64,000 nt of DNA from VAZQ01 sp035693615 (GTDB lineage: Bacteria > Pseudomonadota > Alphaproteobacteria > Rhizobiales > Xanthobacteraceae). Position numbers and translations under genes: made by a program. The stretch is from the NCBI GenBank assembly GCA_035693615.1, contig DASSGH010000075.1:1-64000 (forward strand), given 5' to 3'. Position 1 is the stretch's first letter, and each line of letters opens with the position of its first letter. The notes below the pieces were generated by a model, which saw only the letters and a list, made by a program, of their open reading frames with translations, did no database searches and was not told the DNA's origin. This document shows, in pieces, positions 28,370 through 37,702 of the stretch.

Positions 28370-29542
28370 TCACCACTTCATCGGACACTGGTCGTGAAAC
28401 TGATCCTGACTGTCCTTGACGATCGTGGTGACGGTCTTGAGGGTGAAGTTGCCTTCCGCGTCCTTCACCACATCCTGCAGGTAGAAGTTCTGAATCGGAA
28501 ACTGGTTGTTGCCGTACTTGTAGGGACCGCGCACCGATGCGTAGTTGGCCTTGCGCATCTCGGCGCGCATCGCGTCTTTCTTGCTCAGGTCGCCGTTGAC
28601 CACGATGACCGCGCTGTTGACGAAATTCGCGGCGTCATAGGACTGCGCGCCGTAGAACGAGGGATAGTTCTTGTGCTTGGCGCGGAAGTCCGCCACGAAC
28701 TTCTTGTTGGCATCGTTGGGCAGATCATTGACCCATTCCTGCGCGCCCGGCACGCCGAGTGCGAGATCCTTCTGCAGCGGAAGCGTAATCGCGTCGATGG
28801 TGAACGCCGTATAGAGCGGGATCTGACCCTTGAGCCCGGACTGGGCATATTGCGTGAGGAACTGCACGCCGGCGGCTCCGGGATAGAACACGAACACGGC
28901 CTCGGGCCTGGCGGCGCGCACTTTCGACAGCTCGGTGGAAAAGTCGAGCTGGTCCGGCCATTTGGTCAATTCCTCGCCAATGACCTGGCCCTTGAAGGTC
29001 GTGCGCACGCCGGTGAGCATGTCCTTGCCGGCGGCGTAATTCGGCCCGATCAGGAAGGCGGTCTTCACCCCTTTCTGCGTCATGTAGGTGCCCATCGCCT
29101 GCGGCGTCTGGTCGTTCTGCCAGGAAGTCGAGAAGAAGAAGGGCGAGCACTGCTCGCCGGCGATCTGCGAGGGGCCGGCGTTGGCGCTGATCAGGAAGGT
29201 CTGCGAATCCACCACCGGTTTGAGCGAAGCGAGCAGCACGTTCGACCAGATGTAACCGATGACGAAATCGACCTTGTCGGACTCGACCAGCTTCTGCGAC
29301 TTCTGCACGCCGACTTCGGGCTTCTGCTGATCGTCCTCGTAGATCACCTCGACCGGCTTGCCGGCCATCTTGCGGCCGAGATGATCGAGTGCGAGCTCGA
29401 AGGAGTTGCGCATGTCGTTGCCGATCACCGCGGTCGGGCCGCTGAACGTGCTGACGAACCCGATCTTCACGGATTGCTGGGCCCCGGCCGGCGCCGCGCC
29501 GAGTGCGACGAGAGCAACCGTTCCCATCAGAAGCCTTTTCAT
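28370..29542 (-). CDS. ABC transporter substrate-binding protein (LivK/Peripla_BP_6 type)
   Basis: 390 residues with a cleavable signal peptide (KRLLMGTVALVALGAAPAGA-Q). The mature protein is a two-lobed periplasmic binding protein: VKIGFVSTFSGPTAVIGNDM at the start, then YEDDQQKPEVGVQKSQKLVE and FLIGPNYAAGKDMLTGVR. In this subgroup ligands are often aromatic or aliphatic acids or urea rather than leucine. It is the first gene of the liv operon, with GGGAGGA about 8-10 bases before the ATG. The ligand is not determinable from sequence alone. Confidence 0.92.
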   Translation of the reverse strand: MKRLLMGTVALVALGAAPAGAQQSVKIGFVSTFSGPTAVIGNDMRNSFELALDHLGRKMAGKPVEVIYEDDQQKPEVGVQKSQKLVESDKVDFVIGYIWSNVLLASLKPVVDSQTFLISANAGPSQIAGEQCSPFFFSTSWQNDQTPQAMGTYMTQKGVKTAFLIGPNYAAGKDMLTGVRTTFKGQVIGEELTKWPDQLDFSTELSKVRAARPEAVFVFYPGAAGVQFLTQYAQSGLKGQIPLYTAFTIDAITLPLQKDLALGVPGAQEWVNDLPNDANKKFVADFRAKHKNYPSFYGAQSYDAANFVNSAVIVVNGDLSKKDAMRAEMRKANYASVRGPYKYGNNQFPIQNFYLQDVVKDAEGNFTLKTVTTIVKDSQDQFHDQCPMKW

Positions 29543-29572
29543 GTGCGCTGTCCTCCCAAGCGAACTCCAAAG

Positions 29573-29602
29573 CCGATCTTAGTGGATCGGTTCCGGGGTC
29601 AA
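29573..29602 (-). promoter_or_regulatory. Possible promoter/operator of the liv operon
   Basis: On the minus strand TTGACC (29602-29597) and TAAGAT (29581-29576) are 15 bases apart, a short but usable spacing. A perfect inverted repeat CCGATC-N6-GATCGG (29573-29590) overlaps the -10 box and could be an operator. It lies about 34 bases before the ATG of the binding-protein gene. Confidence 0.35.
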
Positions 29603-29767
29603 AAGCCCTCTCGGCCGTGGCCTTTCGTCCCGCAGCGAGCGTCGCGTAGCCAAGCTTTGTGAACGACGGCGCGCCCGCATGCACGCTTCTGCGGGCGCGC
29701 GCCTTGCCTTGCCCCGGGGCCGGCAGTAAAGCATTCATCCGGCTGCGCTTCTACAACAGGCGTCGCG

Positions 29768-30988
29768 ATGCATGAACTGACCGGCAGGACGCATTGGCAT
29801 GAGCCGAGCGGCAACGAGCGAGCCGGCTTCGGCGAGTTCGGCCGACCCAAGACGCCCTACGACCTGTTCATGGAATCGGAGGGCATTCCGATCTATCGCG
29901 ACATCGGCGTGCGCAAGGTGCAAAATTTGCCACTTGCGCCATGGAAGCGGTTGGGCGGCAAAGGCACGTACATCCAGCTGCACGGCACCGAAGGCAAATG
30001 GGGCTGCTACGTCGTCGAGGTACCAGGGGCCGGCGCACTGCACGCGGAAAGACACCTGTACGAGGAAGTCTACCTCGTGGTCGAGGGGCGCGGCACCACC
30101 GAAGTCTGGCTCGACGGCGACAGCAAGCGTCACGTCTTCGAGTGGCAGAAGGGCTCGCTGTTCTCCATCCCGGTGAACGCCTGGCATCGCATCGTCAACG
30201 CGAGCTCCGCACCGGCGCTGCTCCTCGGCGGTACCACGGCACCCAACCTCGTGAACCTGATCAACAACGTAGAGATGATATTCAACTGCCCTTATGAGTT
30301 CCGCGACCGCTTCAGCGGCGCCGACGACTTCTACAGATACAAGGACGACATCGAGCCAGATCCGGTGCGCGGGCTCGCCATGCGGCGCACGAATTTCATT
30401 CCCGACGTGGTCAATTGCGACTTGCCGCTCGACAACCGCCGCTCACCGGGCTGGCGTCGCGTCGAGCCGTTCATGACCGGCAACACGTTTTATCTGTGGA
30501 TTGGGCAGCACGAGAACGGCCGCTATTCCAAGGCGCACGCGCACACGTCGGCCGCCGTGCTGATCTGCCTCAAGGGCAAGGGCTACACCTATACCTGGCC
30601 AGAGCGCTACGGCGTCACGCCTTGGAACGACGGCCATGGCGACAAGGTCAAGCGCGTCGACTACGAACCGGTGGGGATGGTGTCGGCGGCCCCCGGCGGA
30701 GCGCGCTGGTATCACCAGCACTTCGGCGCATCGAAAGAGCCGCTGCGTCTGACCGCGTGGTTCGGGCCGCACAATCCGGGCCGCGAGCCCGGCCCTCCCG
30801 GCGAGAAGCACATCGATTACACCGGGATGGATATTCCCGAGGGCGGCACGGCCATCCCCTACTGGATGGAAGATCCCTTCATCAGCGCGGAGTACGAAGC
30901 GACGCTCAAGGCGGAAGGAGTAGCGAGCCGAATGGAGCCCGGCTTTTACAAGAAGGGCGCCGCCGTGCCCAAATTCGCGGGCGCATGA
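29768..30988 (+). CDS. Bicupin domain protein, possible dioxygenase
   Basis: 406 residues with two cupin barrels. The first (about residues 75-155) has GALHAERHLYEEVYLVVEGR, with His and Glu spaced like cupin metal ligands. The second (about 240-330) has SKAHAHTSAAVLICLKGKG, with the two His present but an Ala in place of the usual Glu, plus WYHQHFG later. The layout recalls gentisate-type ring-cleaving bicupins, but identity is not clear enough to assign the reaction. The stop overlaps the ATG of the EutA-like gene (ATGA), so both are one operon. Confidence 0.7.
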   Translation: MHELTGRTHWHEPSGNERAGFGEFGRPKTPYDLFMESEGIPIYRDIGVRKVQNLPLAPWKRLGGKGTYIQLHGTEGKWGCYVVEVPGAGALHAERHLYEEVYLVVEGRGTTEVWLDGDSKRHVFEWQKGSLFSIPVNAWHRIVNASSAPALLLGGTTAPNLVNLINNVEMIFNCPYEFRDRFSGADDFYRYKDDIEPDPVRGLAMRRTNFIPDVVNCDLPLDNRRSPGWRRVEPFMTGNTFYLWIGQHENGRYSKAHAHTSAAVLICLKGKGYTYTWPERYGVTPWNDGHGDKVKRVDYEPVGMVSAAPGGARWYHQHFGASKEPLRLTAWFGPHNPGREPGPPGEKHIDYTGMDIPEGGTAIPYWMEDPFISAEYEATLKAEGVASRMEPGFYKKGAAVPKFAGA

Positions 30989-32595
30989 GGCCGGTCGCGC
31001 ATGCCGCCACAGGGCACATGCGCGATGGGCGGACAGTTGCCATGACGGCGGACGAAGGCGAAGGCGGCCGCGTTTTCTTCACCAGCACCGGACGCTCGCT
31101 TGTCGACGAAGACGAAATCGTCGTGCTCAGCGTGGGCGTCGATATCGGCTCTTCCACCTCGCATCTGGTATTCTCGCGCATCGTCTTGGAGCGGCTCGAC
31201 AGCCGCTACGTGGTCACGACGCGGGAGACGTTCTACCAATCCGATATCCTGCTCACGCCCTATTGCGCCGAGGATGACATCGACGCCGCGGCGCTCGGCG
31301 CCTTCATCGAGCGGCAATATCGCGACGCCAACATCGACGCGGACGAGATCGACACCGGCGCGCTGATCCTCACGGGCGTCGCGGTGCGCCGGCGCAATGC
31401 CCGCAAGATCGGCGAACTGTTTGCGCGTCAGGCCGGCAAGATGGTCGCCGTCTCCGCCGGCGACAGCCTGGAAGCGGTGATGGCCGCCCACGGCTCCGGC
31501 GCCGTGGCGCGCTCGATCCGCGAAGGCGCGCGGGTCATGAACGTCGACATCGGCGGCGGCACATCGAAAATCGCCATCTGCGTGGACGGCCGAGTGAGCG
31601 ATCTCACCGCGCTCGACGTCGGCGCGCGCCTCATCTGCCTCGACCCGGCGGGGCGCATTGCGCGCATCGAAGAAGCTGGAGCCCGCTTCGGCGCCGAACT
31701 CGGCATCAATCTCGAGGTCGGCGCCGAGCTGGCGCCGCAGACCGCGCGCGCTCTGGCTGCCCGGATGGCGGATTGCCTATTCGAGGCGATAGACGGCGGA
31801 TCGCCCGCGGCTGGTGGGCGCGCGCTGTTGCGGCTCGACCCGCTGTCGCGGCGGCCGGCGGTGGACCAGTTGACGTTTTCCGGCGGCGTCGCCGAATACA
31901 TTTATGGGCGGGAGGCGCGCCCGTACGGCGATCTCGGCAGCCTGTTCGCGCAGGAGATTCGCGCCCGAGCGGAACGCTGGAGCGCAAAGGTCGAGCAGGC
32001 AAGCGAAGGCATCCGTGCCACTGTGATCGGCGCCTCGCAATACACCACGCAGGTGAGCGGCAGCACCATTTACGTCTCTCCGCTTGAGATCTTGCCGCTG
32101 CGCAACGTACCGGTGATCGCGCCCGCCTTCGCCCTCGATAGCGAAGACATCGACCGCTACGGGGTGGCGGCGGAGATCAAGGCGCTCATCAAGCGCCTCG
32201 ACCTCGCTGACGCCGGTACGCCGATTGCGGTGTTCGTCCCGTGGCGCGGCTCGGCGACCTTCCGGCGGCTCGACGCGTTCTGTCAGGGCCTGACCGAGGG
32301 ACTCGCGGCGATCCTCGCCGATGGCCAGCCGCTGGTGCTGGCCGGCGACGGTGACGTCGGCGGCCTCATCGGCATTCACTTGCGCGAGGAGATGGACATC
32401 GAGAATGCGATCGTCTCCGTCGATGGTCTCGAGCTCAAAGAGTTCGACTACATCGACATCGGCAGCATGCTGCCGCAGTCCGGCGCCGTCCCCGTGGTGA
32501 TCAAGTCGTTGATCTTTCCCGCCGGCCCCGCAACCCGCGCAGAATGGCTGTCAGACGCCCAAGGCCCTCTTCCAAAAACGATTTCCATCGCCTGA
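30985..32595 (+). CDS. EutA-like ethanolamine ammonia-lyase reactivating factor
   Basis: About 536 residues from ATG 30985, which overlaps the bicupin stop; ATG 31042 is an alternative start. It is an actin/Hsp70-like ATPase fold with phosphate-1 motif SVGVDIGSSTSHLVFSR, phosphate-2 motif MNVDIGGGTSKIAI and adenosine motif LTFSGGVAEYI, all as in EutA, which swaps damaged cobalamin out of EutBC. No eutB, eutC or other B12-dependent enzyme lies in the window, so the client is unknown. The nucleotide-binding motifs are intact, arguing for an active protein. Confidence 0.82.
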   Translation: MRPVAHAATGHMRDGRTVAMTADEGEGGRVFFTSTGRSLVDEDEIVVLSVGVDIGSSTSHLVFSRIVLERLDSRYVVTTRETFYQSDILLTPYCAEDDIDAAALGAFIERQYRDANIDADEIDTGALILTGVAVRRRNARKIGELFARQAGKMVAVSAGDSLEAVMAAHGSGAVARSIREGARVMNVDIGGGTSKIAICVDGRVSDLTALDVGARLICLDPAGRIARIEEAGARFGAELGINLEVGAELAPQTARALAARMADCLFEAIDGGSPAAGGRALLRLDPLSRRPAVDQLTFSGGVAEYIYGREARPYGDLGSLFAQEIRARAERWSAKVEQASEGIRATVIGASQYTTQVSGSTIYVSPLEILPLRNVPVIAPAFALDSEDIDRYGVAAEIKALIKRLDLADAGTPIAVFVPWRGSATFRRLDAFCQGLTEGLAAILADGQPLVLAGDGDVGGLIGIHLREEMDIENAIVSVDGLELKEFDYIDIGSMLPQSGAVPVVIKSLIFPAGPATRAEWLSDAQGPLPKTISIA

Positions 32596-32605
32596 CGGCG
32601 GGCGA

Positions 32606-33439
32606 TCACAGCTCGTACACCCGCTCGGCGGTGCCGCCCATGACCGCGTGGCGCTCGTCGACAGAAAGCGCCGAAACCAGATCGGTGATTCCCTCCCACG
32701 TCTGCGCGTAGCTTGCGCCAAGCAAGATCACCGGCCAATTGCTCGCCGCCATGACGCGATTGGAGGTGAATAGGTCGAGCACATGATCGCTATAGCGTCG
32801 GACCTCGTCCGTCGACCAGCGCCAGCGCATGATGATGTCGAGTCCGATCGAGAGCTTTATCGATACGCAGCGATGCTCGGCCGCGCGGGCAACTTGCGTC
32901 GCCCACGGTTCCCAGCCCCGCTCCGGAAGCGGTGGCCGGCCGAGATGATTGATCACGATTTTGAGCTCAGGCAGCCGAGCTGCGAGGTCGAGCACGGATT
33001 CGAATTGCGCCGCGTTGACGGGAATGGCGTCGAAGGCAAGCCCCGCCGCGGCCAACAGCTTGAGCGACTCGAGGACGCGCTCTTGCAGCACCCAGCGCGG
33101 ATCCGGTTCGTTGCTGATGAGATGGCGCACGCCGACGAGTTTGCCGCGCGCGCGCAGCCGCTCGAGCGCGCGCGAGGTGGCGTCGGGATCGGCGAGCGGC
33201 AGCCAGCCGACGACGCCGCGCACGAAGTTGACGTCTTTGCAGATGTCGAGACACTCCTCGGTCTCGCCACCGAGCTGATGCAGGACCTGGACCAGCACTG
33301 TTCCCGTGATGCCGCAGCGGGCGAGCTCCGGGCGCAGGTCGTCCGGCGTGAAATCGCGCGCCAGGCGCTCGCCGACCCGATCCGGCCAGGTATAGGCGTG
33401 GCGCCCCGTCCACCAGAAATGATGATGCGCGTCGATCAT
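32606..33439 (-). CDS. Amidohydrolase-2 family protein (TIM-barrel lactonase/decarboxylase type)
   Basis: 277 residues from ATG 33439 (GGAG upstream), preferred over an in-frame TTG at 33457. It starts MIDAHHHFW, the H-x-H metal pair of amidohydrolase_2, continues with GWLPLADPDA, IVINHLGRPP (His) and ends with SNWPVILLGASYAQTW. It resembles L-fuconolactonase/2-pyrone-4,6-dicarboxylate lactonase-type enzymes. It is third in an operon after an Ldh-type dehydrogenase and a 3-hydroxyisobutyrate-dehydrogenase-like gene, suggesting oxidation of a hydroxy acid followed by lactone hydrolysis. The substrate is inferred only loosely. Confidence 0.85.
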   Translation of the reverse strand: MIDAHHHFWWTGRHAYTWPDRVGERLARDFTPDDLRPELARCGITGTVLVQVLHQLGGETEECLDICKDVNFVRGVVGWLPLADPDATSRALERLRARGKLVGVRHLISNEPDPRWVLQERVLESLKLLAAAGLAFDAIPVNAAQFESVLDLAARLPELKIVINHLGRPPLPERGWEPWATQVARAAEHRCVSIKLSIGLDIIMRWRWSTDEVRRYSDHVLDLFTSNRVMAASNWPVILLGASYAQTWEGITDLVSALSVDERHAVMGGTAERVYEL

Positions 33440-33453
33440 GATCGCTCCAACCG

Positions 33454-34338
33454 TCAAGCCTGTCCGCGGCGCCTGAGTTCTTTGATCACGGCGCTGTTGT
33501 CCAAATCTCCCTCCCCGTGCCGCACGCAGGCTTCCAAGACGTCGGCATGGACTTCAAGCAGCGCAAGCGGTTGCCGCAGGCGTTGCGCCTGGTCCAGCAT
33601 GAGGTGCACATCCTTGAGATGCTGGGCGATGCGGCCCTCGGCCGTGAACTCGCCGCGGATCATCTTCGAACCCTTCACCTCCATGACCTGCGAATAGGCC
33701 GCCGAGCTGCGCGCGACCTTGAGAAAGAGTTCGGGATCGAGGCCGAGCCGCTCGGCCAACACCAAGCCTTCGGCGAGCGCTAGTCGGTTGAGCCCGAGGA
33801 TCAGATTGATGGCGAGCTTGGCGCGTCCCGCGTCGCCGATCTTGCCGATATGGAAATAGCTCGCAAACAGCGCGCGAAGGACTGGCGCTACTGCATGCAT
33901 GAGGTCGGCGTCGCCGCCGATCACTCCGATCCCTTCGCCGCGGCTGACCTGACCGCTCGCGCCGGAAACCGGCGTTTCCAGCAGCCGCAGTCCGCGCGTC
34001 GCCACGCGCTGCCCTAATGCGGCGATGCGGTCGGGGTCGCAGGTGCTTGCACACAGGACGATTTTGCCGGATCGCTCGCCCAAGACCCGCAGCAATTCGC
34101 GTTCAATGATCTCCTCGACCTGATCGGTGCTGAAGACCGCAATCACGATGGGATCGCAGCGTCGCGCGAGATCGGCAACGCTTGCAGCAGGGCGGCCGCC
34201 GAGCTCCGCGAGCTTCGCGGTCTTCCCGGCATCGACATCAAAGCCCAGGACTTCGAAGCCCGCGCCCAGCAGGCGATGCGCGAACGCCTGACCCAAGAGG
34301 CCGATGCCGATGAGACCGATGGGCTCGCGCGCTGCCAC
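33454..34338 (-). CDS. NAD(P)-dependent beta-hydroxyacid dehydrogenase (3-hydroxyisobutyrate dehydrogenase family)
   Basis: 294 residues from a GTG at 34338, 3 bases after the Ldh stop. N-terminal Rossmann motif GLIGIGLLGQAFAHRLL, substrate motif LLETPVSGASGQVSRGEG, catalytic Lys in GRAKLAINLILGLNRLALAE, and cofactor-loop region near DLDNSAVIKEL. Members oxidise 3-hydroxyisobutyrate, tartronate semialdehyde or other beta-hydroxy acids. It is the middle gene of a three-gene operon. Confidence 0.9.
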   Translation of the reverse strand: MAAREPIGLIGIGLLGQAFAHRLLGAGFEVLGFDVDAGKTAKLAELGGRPAASVADLARRCDPIVIAVFSTDQVEEIIERELLRVLGERSGKIVLCASTCDPDRIAALGQRVATRGLRLLETPVSGASGQVSRGEGIGVIGGDADLMHAVAPVLRALFASYFHIGKIGDAGRAKLAINLILGLNRLALAEGLVLAERLGLDPELFLKVARSSAAYSQVMEVKGSKMIRGEFTAEGRIAQHLKDVHLMLDQAQRLRQPLALLEVHADVLEACVRHGEGDLDNSAVIKELRRRGQA

Positions 34339-34341
34339 GGC

Positions 34342-35436
34342 TCAACCGAGCGGCGCGATACCGAGGTCGCGCGCCGCCGCCTCGAGGCTGTCGCGCAACG
34401 GCTTGGGCATCGGAATGCCGTGCTGCATGCGGTCTTGGCGCTTGCGATGGCTCTGCTCGCCGGGGAGCCAAATGCGCTCCACGCCGGGCAACCGTTGCGC
34501 GCCGCGCATGGCGCGCACCGCGGCATCGACCTGACGCTTGAACAGCGCCGCCGGCGCGAAGGCCTCGACCGACAGCGCAACGATGGCATGCCCGGTATTT
34601 GCGGCCTTGCCCGTCTCCTTGACGAAATCGACGACCTCGCGCCCGAACGCCGCCTGATTGAGCGTGCCGGCGAGCAGCCCCACCATCAGGCTCAGGCCGT
34701 AGCCTTTGTAGTCGCCGATCGGCAGCAGCAAGCCCTCTTCCGCGCGCTTGGGGTCGGTGAGCGGTTTGCCGTCGCGGCCGATCATCCAGCCGACCGGCAT
34801 CGCCTCGCCGCGTTGCATCTTCAGCCGCACCTTGCCGAACGCGGCCACCGTCGGCGCCATGTCGAGCACGACGGGCGCCTCCTCGTCCGATGGGATGGCG
34901 ATCGCGATGGGGTTGGTGCCGAGCAGGTTCTCGGTCGAGCCCCAAGGCGGCAGATGGTTGTTGCTGCCGACCGCGAAATAAAGACCGATCATGTCGTGCG
35001 CGAGGGGCATCATGGCGTAGAGCGCAGCCGGGCCTGCATGGTTGCTCATTCGCGCGCCCACCCACGCGATGCCCGTGTGCTTGGCCTTCGCGATGGCGGT
35101 CATGGCGGCAAAGCGCATAACAAGATGGCCCATGGCGTTGTCGCCATCGACGAGCGCGGTGGCGGGGCGCTCCTGTACGATGCGGATATCCGCACGCGCC
35201 TTGATACCTCCTGCCTTGAGGCGCCGCAGATAGAGCGGCAGGCGAATCACGCCGTGGGTATCGCTGCCACGCAAATCGGCCTCGACCATCAGGCCGGCGA
35301 CAATCTCGGCGTCTTCCGAGGAAAGCCCGGCGGCCTCGAGGGCCCGCTTGACGAAAGCGGCTAGCGCCGCCGGCGCGATACGCGGTGAATCGCTCGAGCT
35401 GGCGCGATTAGCATCCGTTGCGAGTTGCCCTGACAT
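34342..35436 (-). CDS. Ldh family malate/L-lactate/sulfolactate-type dehydrogenase
   Basis: 364 residues. It is of the malate/LDH2 (non-Rossmann, NADPH-dependent) family: AGLSSEDAEIVAGLMVEADLRGSDTHG with the catalytic-region His, VGARMSNHAGPAALYAMMPL, LLGTNPIAIAIPSDE and GDYKGYGLSLMVGLLAG. Enzymes here reduce or oxidise 2-keto/2-hydroxy acids such as ureidoglycolate, sulfolactate or 2,3-diketogulonate. It is the first gene of the minus-strand operon with the hydroxyacid dehydrogenase and amidohydrolase, and is divergent from hyuA. Confidence 0.9.
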   Translation of the reverse strand: MSGQLATDANRASSSDSPRIAPAALAAFVKRALEAAGLSSEDAEIVAGLMVEADLRGSDTHGVIRLPLYLRRLKAGGIKARADIRIVQERPATALVDGDNAMGHLVMRFAAMTAIAKAKHTGIAWVGARMSNHAGPAALYAMMPLAHDMIGLYFAVGSNNHLPPWGSTENLLGTNPIAIAIPSDEEAPVVLDMAPTVAAFGKVRLKMQRGEAMPVGWMIGRDGKPLTDPKRAEEGLLLPIGDYKGYGLSLMVGLLAGTLNQAAFGREVVDFVKETGKAANTGHAIVALSVEAFAPAALFKRQVDAAVRAMRGAQRLPGVERIWLPGEQSHRKRQDRMQHGIPMPKPLRDSLEAAARDLGIAPLG

Positions 35437-35634
35437 GTCCCCATCCCTGCGGCTGCCGCTATGTCATCGCGATCGAGGGCGAATTACAACCGCATTCTTG
35501 TTCCCGCCGCACCGGCCACGCTCGCCTCTCCTGGTTGCTTGCCGGTGTGACGCAATCACGTGCCGATTGTCCTTTGCGCCCGGTCGTGTCCTTAATATCA
35601 GCCTCTTCCTGCTGCGGCTGGAACCGATCCTTGC

Positions 35635-37698
35635 ATGGCTCGCTACCGCGTCACGGTGGATACCGGAGGAACTTTTTCGGATTTCGTCTATCTCAACGAG
35701 GAAACAGGCGAACTCTCGATCGCCAAATTGCCCTCGACGCCCGAAGATCCCTCGCGCGCCATCTCTGCCGGCATAGAAGAACTCTTCGCCACGGGTCCTG
35801 AGCGCGCCGAGATCGGCTACTTCTGCCACGGCACCACGGTGGGGACCAACGCGCTGCTCGAAGGCAAGGGCGCCAAGACCGGCTTGTTGGTGACGGAAGG
35901 ATTTCGCGGCATCTACCCGGTGGGCGAGCAAGCACGCCCGTACGGCGCCGCTATCTTCGACGTCATGTACGACAGGCCGCCCCCGCTGGTGCCGCAGAGC
36001 TTGACCGGTGAGGTGAAGGAACGTGTCGATTTTCGCGGCAATGTGCTGCGCGAGCTTGACGCGACGGCGCTGCGCCAAACCGTGCGGGAGCTCGACGCAC
36101 AGGGGGTGGAATCGATCGCGGTCTGCCTGCTGTTCTCATTTTTGCATCCCGAACACGAACGGCGCGTGCGCGACATCGTGCTCGAGGAAATACCCCGCTG
36201 TAGCGTCTCGCTCTCCTGCGAGGTACTGCCGCAGATCCGCGAGTATTACCGGCTGAGCACCACCGTCATTAACGCCTATCTGCAGCCGATCCTCGCGCGT
36301 TATATCGCGGAACTCGACCGGCGGCTGCGCGACGGCGGGATTGCGACCCGACAAAAATACGTGATGCAATCGAATGGCGGGATGGCAACGTTTGCCGCTG
36401 CGGCGCGCCGCGCGGTCACCACCGTGCTATCGGGCCCGGCCGGCGGCGTCTGCGCCGGCGTGTTCGCCGGCCACACCGGCGGCAAGCGCAACATCATCAC
36501 CTTCGACATGGGCGGCACGTCATGCGACGTGGCGCTGATCAAGGACGGCGAGCCTTTGCTCTCGACGCGCGGAAAGATTGCGGAACGCGACCTCGCGGTG
36601 CCCATGTTGGACATCAACACCGTGAGCGCCGGCGGTGGCACGATGGCGAAGATCGACCGCTTCGGGACGCTGCAGGTCGGGCCGCAGAGCGCCGGCGCCG
36701 TGCCGGGGCCGGCCTGCTACGGGCGCGGCGGCGAAATGCCGACCATCACCGATTGCAACCTGGTCCTGGGTTATCTGGGCGAGGATGGCTTCCTCGGCGG
36801 GCGGATGCGGCTCGACGCAGCCAAGGCGCGCAGCGCAATCGAAACCAAGATCGCACGCCCGCTCGGCCTTACTCCCATCGAGGCGGCGGAGGGCATCGTC
36901 CGCATCATCGACGTGAAAATGCAAGAGGCGATCAAGGCGATCTCCACCATGCGCGGGCACGACCTGCGCGAGTTCATGCTGCTCGCCTTCGGCGGCGCGG
37001 GGCCGCTGCATGCCGGCCGCATCGCCCATGAGCTGGGGATGGCCGGGGTCATCGTTCCGCTTTATCCCGGGGTATTTTCGGCGATCGGCTTGCTCCTGTC
37101 GGACGTCAAGCACGATTACGTCCGCTCGAAGCTGGCGCCGCTGAGCGACGTCAGCCCCGACGAGGTGAACGGCATCTTCGATGCGCTGACGGCGCAGGCG
37201 CTTGCGGACCTGGGCAGCGACGGGTTCGCGCGCGACGATATTCGCATCGAACGGGCGCTCGATATGCGCTACGCCGGACAGGGTTACGAGATCGCCGTGC
37301 CCTGCGCTGCCGCCCCTTTGCGGCTCAGCGAGCTCAAGGCGCTGCGCTTCAGCTTCGATCAGCAGCACCGGAGCATGTTCGGGCACATGGCGCCGCAGGA
37401 GCCGGTCGAAATCGTCTCTTACCGCGTGCGCGGCATCGGTCTTCTGACACCGGTCGAACTGCCGAAATTCGCGCGCACCGGCGCTGCACTCGAGGATGCC
37501 ACGTGCAGCAGCCGCCGCGTGCGCTTCGATGGCGCCGACTGCGATTGCCCGGTCTACCGGCGCAATCAACTCGACATCGGCTCGACGCTTGCGGGTCCTG
37601 CGATCCTCGAACAACTCGATTGCACGACAGTGATTCGACCCGGCCAGCTCGCCCGGGTGGACGAATGGAAGAACCTGATTGTGACGCAGAAAAGTTGA
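35635..37698 (+). CDS. Hydantoinase/oxoprolinase family protein, subunit A (HyuA/AcxA-like)
   Basis: 687 residues with the actin-like fold of N-methylhydantoinase A and acetone carboxylase beta: VTVDTGGTFSDFVYL at the start, CHGTTVGTNALLEGKGAKTGLLVTEGFR, ITFDMGGTSCDVALI (nucleotide-binding) and AFGGAGPLHAGRIA. It hydrolyses ATP to drive opening of a cyclic amide or carboxylation of a ketone, together with subunit B. hyuB follows 4 bases later. The reaction is unassigned; no gamma subunit of acetone carboxylase is present, which favours a hydantoinase-like role. Confidence 0.9.
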   Translation: MARYRVTVDTGGTFSDFVYLNEETGELSIAKLPSTPEDPSRAISAGIEELFATGPERAEIGYFCHGTTVGTNALLEGKGAKTGLLVTEGFRGIYPVGEQARPYGAAIFDVMYDRPPPLVPQSLTGEVKERVDFRGNVLRELDATALRQTVRELDAQGVESIAVCLLFSFLHPEHERRVRDIVLEEIPRCSVSLSCEVLPQIREYYRLSTTVINAYLQPILARYIAELDRRLRDGGIATRQKYVMQSNGGMATFAAAARRAVTTVLSGPAGGVCAGVFAGHTGGKRNIITFDMGGTSCDVALIKDGEPLLSTRGKIAERDLAVPMLDINTVSAGGGTMAKIDRFGTLQVGPQSAGAVPGPACYGRGGEMPTITDCNLVLGYLGEDGFLGGRMRLDAAKARSAIETKIARPLGLTPIEAAEGIVRIIDVKMQEAIKAISTMRGHDLREFMLLAFGGAGPLHAGRIAHELGMAGVIVPLYPGVFSAIGLLLSDVKHDYVRSKLAPLSDVSPDEVNGIFDALTAQALADLGSDGFARDDIRIERALDMRYAGQGYEIAVPCAAAPLRLSELKALRFSFDQQHRSMFGHMAPQEPVEIVSYRVRGIGLLTPVELPKFARTGAALEDATCSSRRVRFDGADCDCPVYRRNQLDIGSTLAGPAILEQLDCTTVIRPGQLARVDEWKNLIVTQKS

Positions 37699-37702
37699 TC
37701 GC

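Noticed and set aside
30415..30984. N-terminal extension of the EutA frame into the bicupin gene
   Set aside because: The extension is Arg-rich and lies in the +1 frame of the bicupin gene; EutA homology begins only after 31110.
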